This document shows, piece by piece, positions 40,464 to 42,955 of a DNA stretch of 42,955 nt (positions within the stretch are counted from its first letter, which is position 1; every line of letters starts with the position of its first letter). The notes below the pieces were generated by a model. That model worked only from the letters and a program-made list of their open reading frames with translations, was not told the DNA's origin and searched no databases. Source of the stretch: an uncultured Spirochaetales bacterium (GTDB taxonomy: Bacteria > Spirochaetota > Spirochaetia > Sphaerochaetales > Sphaerochaetaceae); the NCBI GenBank assembly GCA_934247875.1, contig CAKQJZ010000009.1, forward strand, positions 1 to 42,955. The letters are read 5' to 3'. The position numbers were made by a program, and so were the translations under genes.

Positions 40464-42166
40464 CCTCTCATGCTCCTATCATACTCTATAAAGCGTCTTA
40501 TAAAGCCACTCTCTGGAAGATTGCACTCTTTAGCAAGCTCTGAAAGCGATGTCTTTTTGAGGCTTGCTTTCTCTGTTAAGATGCTATCAGATAATATTGC
40601 TTCTGGTGTTGTATCAGCAAGCTTCTTGCCCTCTGTGAACACTACTGCACGCTCTGAATACTCAAGCATCAGGTGCATATCATGAGTAATCAGGATTATC
40701 GTAACACCCTCTTTATTGAGGCTCTTCAAGAACTCCATTATGTCTGTATAGTGTCTGAAATCCTGCCCCGCTGTAGGCTCATCGAGAATAAGCACATCTG
40801 GATGCATTGAAAGAATAGAAGCGATAGTCACACGCTTTTTCTGACCAAATGAGAGTGCGCTTATAGGCCACGTTCTGAATGGCCAGAGCCCACATATTCT
40901 CAAAGTATCATCGACTATGCTTTCTATCTCTTCTTCGCTCTTCTTTCCTTCAAGCACTAAGCCTAAAGAGACCTCTTCTCTGATAAGAGGCTTAGTGATC
41001 ATCTGGTTTGGATTCTGCATCACATAGCCAATATGTGCAGCTCTTTCTTTGATAGATAGATCATCAAGGTTCTCACCTTCAAAAATAAGCGTTCCTTTAT
41101 CCTCTTTTTCAAAGCCACAGAGAATCTTTGAGAATGTGCTCTTTCCTGCACCATTCTTACCTACGATGCTTACCATCTCACCACGCTTAAGCGAGAAATC
41201 GATATTCTCAAGTGCGCTGTGTCCATTAGCGTATGAGAATGATATATTCTTTGCTTCCAGAATCGTGTCTCTATCGTCTTCTCTTTCTTCTAGCTTCACA
41301 TCATGAAACCAAGCACATACTTTAGCTTTGTCTTCATCAGTTAGTGTTAGAGTATCTATGCGTCCTGGGTGTTTATCTTCCCTTACATCAACGCCAGCAT
41401 ATTTGAGAGCAGTTACATATAGAGGCTCTCTGATTCCAGTATCTTTCAAAAGCGTAGAAGACAGGAGCTTATCAGGAGTCGTATCGGAAATTATCCTGCC
41501 ATCTTTCATAAGCATGACTCTGTCTATATCACGATAGAGCACATCTTCAAGACGATGCTCGATTATGACTATAGCTGCATCAGATGTCTTATGAATCTCA
41601 TCAATAAGCTCTATAGTGCTCTTTCCTGTTGCTGGATCAAGGTTAGCAAGTGGCTCATCAAATAAGAAAAGCTCAACGTTATCAACCATTACTCCAGCAA
41701 GCGATACTCTCTGCTTCTGTCCTCCAGATAGCTCATAAGGCGCATGGTCTAGAAACGCATCCATGCCAACACGCTTTGCAGCTGCAAGGACTCGCTCTTT
41801 GAGTTCTTTCTGAGCAACATTGTCATTCTCAAGTGCAAATGAGATATCTTCTCCTACAGTAAGCCCAATGAACTGGCCATCTGAGTCTTGGAGAACTGTA
41901 CCAGTAACCTTTGAAAGCTTGAAGATATCCAATTCTTTGTATGAAACTCCGCCTATCAAAAGCTCTCCTGATGATGTGCCATCATAAGAGGCTGGTATAA
42001 GGCCATTCAAACAATTGGATAGCGTTGATTTTCCACATCCAGAAGGACCACAAATCAGAACCTTCTCCCCTTTATTGATCTTCAGGTTGATATCAAAAAG
42101 AGTTGGCTCTGCCTGTACTCGGTATTGGAATGTGAAATTCTTGAATTCTATTAAAGGATTAGACAC
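40460..42166 (-). CDS. ecfA: Fused ECF transporter ATPase (EcfA-EcfA)
   Basis: A 568-residue protein with two ABC domains in tandem. The first has GPSGCGKSTL, LSGGQKQRVSL and LFLFDEPLANLD. The second has GKNGAGKSTF, LSFGQKKRVTIAS and VLILDEPTAGQD. The second signature is LSFGQ rather than LSGGQ. Fused A-A proteins are known in ECF systems (YkoD type). GTG 42166 is the start; only GAG precedes it. An intrinsic terminator lies between this gene and the S-component gene. Confidence 0.93.
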   Translation of the reverse strand: MSNPLIEFKNFTFQYRVQAEPTLFDINLKINKGEKVLICGPSGCGKSTLSNCLNGLIPASYDGTSSGELLIGGVSYKELDIFKLSKVTGTVLQDSDGQFIGLTVGEDISFALENDNVAQKELKERVLAAAKRVGMDAFLDHAPYELSGGQKQRVSLAGVMVDNVELFLFDEPLANLDPATGKSTIELIDEIHKTSDAAIVIIEHRLEDVLYRDIDRVMLMKDGRIISDTTPDKLLSSTLLKDTGIREPLYVTALKYAGVDVREDKHPGRIDTLTLTDEDKAKVCAWFHDVKLEEREDDRDTILEAKNISFSYANGHSALENIDFSLKRGEMVSIVGKNGAGKSTFSKILCGFEKEDKGTLIFEGENLDDLSIKERAAHIGYVMQNPNQMITKPLIREEVSLGLVLEGKKSEEEIESIVDDTLRICGLWPFRTWPISALSFGQKKRVTIASILSMHPDVLILDEPTAGQDFRHYTDIMEFLKSLNKEGVTIILITHDMHLMLEYSERAVVFTEGKKLADTTPEAILSDSILTEKASLKKTSLSELAKECNLPESGFIRRFIEYDRSMRG

Positions 42167-42186
42167 GTTGCACTCACAATAACGAC

Positions 42187-42212
42187 AAAAAGCTTCCAGA
42201 TAACGGAAGCCT
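42187..42212 (-). terminator. Intrinsic terminator between S-component and ATPase genes
   Basis: On the minus strand GCTTCC (42210-42205), loop GTTATCT and GGAAGC (42197-42192) run into TTTTT. It lies within 40 nt of the S-component stop and just before the ATPase gene start. No clear promoter lies between, so readthrough would set the lower level of the A and T proteins. Confidence 0.75.
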
Positions 42213-42231
42213 TCTGTCTATATGATTAAGA

Positions 42232-42783
42232 TTAGTTCTCTTTCTTGAGACTGCCTGTCTTTGGCTTTGCTTTTGAATAAGCAAGAGCGAGAAGAGTACC
42301 GATGATAGCTGTTGTTACGATATTTGAAATACCTCCAACTAAACCCTGCAGGAATACTTTGTTAGCTGGCTCAGCATAGATGATGATATCGAAAACAGGT
42401 GCAACTAAGAACCATGCAATAGCATTAGCGATTACCTGTGCGATATTGAACTTAGCAATCTCTTTTCCTTCGAACTTCTCTTCGATATTGATTGACTTCA
42501 TCAATAGCCCCATGATAAGGCCATCAACGCCAGATGCGATTACCCAGCTCCACCAGATTCCCCAGCCATATGACATGTCGATAAGCGCATGGCCTACAAA
42601 TGCAATAAGCGCACCAGCAATTGGTCCAAAGATAACTGACATGAATGCCAATAGACCATACTGTGTTGAGATGTTTGTGTTTGGAACTGGACTTGGGATA
42701 GCTACAAATCTTCCAAGAACGAAGAATAGAGCAGCACCAATACCGATAGCGACGATTGTTGTAATAGGAGATTTCTTTTTCAT
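42232..42783 (-). CDS. ECF transporter S component (UPF0397 type)
   Basis: A 183-residue membrane protein with about five to six hydrophobic segments. TTIVAIGIGAALFFVLGRF and IPSPVPNTNISTQYGLLAFMSVIFGPIAGALIAFVGHALIDMSYGWGIWWSWV match the UPF0397 (DUF1393-like) S-component family. Substrate is not established for the family. The A and T components downstream make a dedicated group II-like ECF transporter. ATG 42783 has GGAAGG 5 nt upstream. Its leader is long (see the structured element). Confidence 0.9.
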   Translation of the reverse strand: MKKKSPITTIVAIGIGAALFFVLGRFVAIPSPVPNTNISTQYGLLAFMSVIFGPIAGALIAFVGHALIDMSYGWGIWWSWVIASGVDGLIMGLLMKSINIEEKFEGKEIAKFNIAQVIANAIAWFLVAPVFDIIIYAEPANKVFLQGLVGGISNIVTTAIIGTLLALAYSKAKPKTGSLKKEN

Positions 42784-42841
42784 CTTTACCTTCCTTTAAA
42801 ACGGTTACAGTATCTTCTCTTTAGTGATTAATTGCAACTGA

Positions 42842-42935
42842 AGAGCCCGAGTGAAAAAAAATAAGCCAAAGACGTCTCCCCAATGCTGTTAACTTAAGGC
42901 ATTGAGCGTAACATAAGACACTAAATAATGGCTCT
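42842..42935 (-). promoter_or_regulatory. Candidate structured leader RNA upstream of the S component
   Basis: Read on the minus strand, the leader contains nested complementarity: AGAGCC (42935 to 42930 side) with GGCTCT (42847-42842); inside it AGTG (42922-42919) with CACT (42853-42850); and an internal hairpin CTCAATGC (42906-42899) with GCATTGGG (42886-42879). A run of eight Ts (42861-42854) lies inside the structure. The arrangement suggests a riboswitch-like leader, but I do not recognise any known class. The element ends about 58 nt before ATG. The promoter must lie beyond 42935. Confidence 0.5.
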
Positions 42936-42955
42936 AGGAAAGGTAAGTTTTTTGG

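Overview
The window is a gene-dense, moderately AT-rich chromosomal segment that reads best as an anaerobic, fermentative spirochaete, of a Treponema or Sphaerochaeta-like type. This is an inference from gene content. It has a class I lysyl-tRNA synthetase, many lipoproteins with loose spirochaetal lipoboxes, several predicted outer-membrane proteins, an NAD(P)-linked multisubunit [FeFe]-hydrogenase controlled beside Rex, an AOR-family protein, and no respiratory complexes. No rRNA, phage, intact insertion sequence or CRISPR array is visible.

Layout. 1-1535: an 82-bp tandem repeat at the edge, then an accessory AAA/DUF4143 ATPase gene with palindromic operator-like sites. 1555-9250: an envelope region with a pepT/beta-rich protein/LPP20-lipoprotein operon, a small membrane-protein pair, a PH-like membrane protein and a large lipoprotein. 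9293-14939: the hydrogenase operon (hndA, an ATPase/ferredoxin-like fusion, hndC, hndD) divergent from rex. 14929-18253: OGG-type glycosylase, a nuclease-family lipoprotein, clpP and era. 18256-22254: a heterodimeric ABC exporter with a flavodoxin-type reductase. 22268-26256: class I LysRS, an RlpA-like protein, a CrtO-type acyltransferase and an outer-membrane protein. 26535-27761: a truncated AlbA_2-type gene, a CAU tRNA with terminator and a MarR regulator. 27747-31863: a four-gene overlapping operon (lipase, YihY, an unknown protein, a Gfo/Idh-like protein) and a YfcE phosphoesterase. 31794-35133: a divergent AOR-like protein opposite a TGS-uridine-kinase protein. 35126-39500: nifS-nifU-HTH and pseudo-GHMP-kinase-surE-YkgJ operons. 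39633-42935: an ECF transporter (S, fused A-A, T) behind a candidate structured leader RNA.

How the genes work together. Rex would sense NADH/NAD+ and set hydrogenase expression. NifS/NifU supply Fe-S clusters to proteins such as the hydrogenase, whose subunits carry many clusters. The envelope genes form several small operons with overlapping ATGA/TAATG junctions.

Most interesting signals. (1) Many first genes have a good -10 box only 5-10 nt before the ATG and no Shine-Dalgarno, which suggests frequent leaderless mRNAs; genes inside operons usually have a clear SD. (2) The hydrogenase operon has a HATPase fused to an HndB-like [2Fe-2S] domain that has lost its cysteines, and the ORF carries a strong internal SD and ATG exactly at the domain joint. 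(3) Several enzyme-family proteins have lost catalytic or cofactor residues (AOR-like, GHMP-like, Gfo/Idh-like, RlpA-like). (4) A nested stem arrangement lies upstream of the ECF S-component. (5) The left-edge ATPase gene is bracketed by a 14-bp inverted repeat shared with the 82-bp tandem repeat. No stretch over 300 bases lacks a gene; the longest gaps are 1-202, 26257-26534 and 42784-42955.
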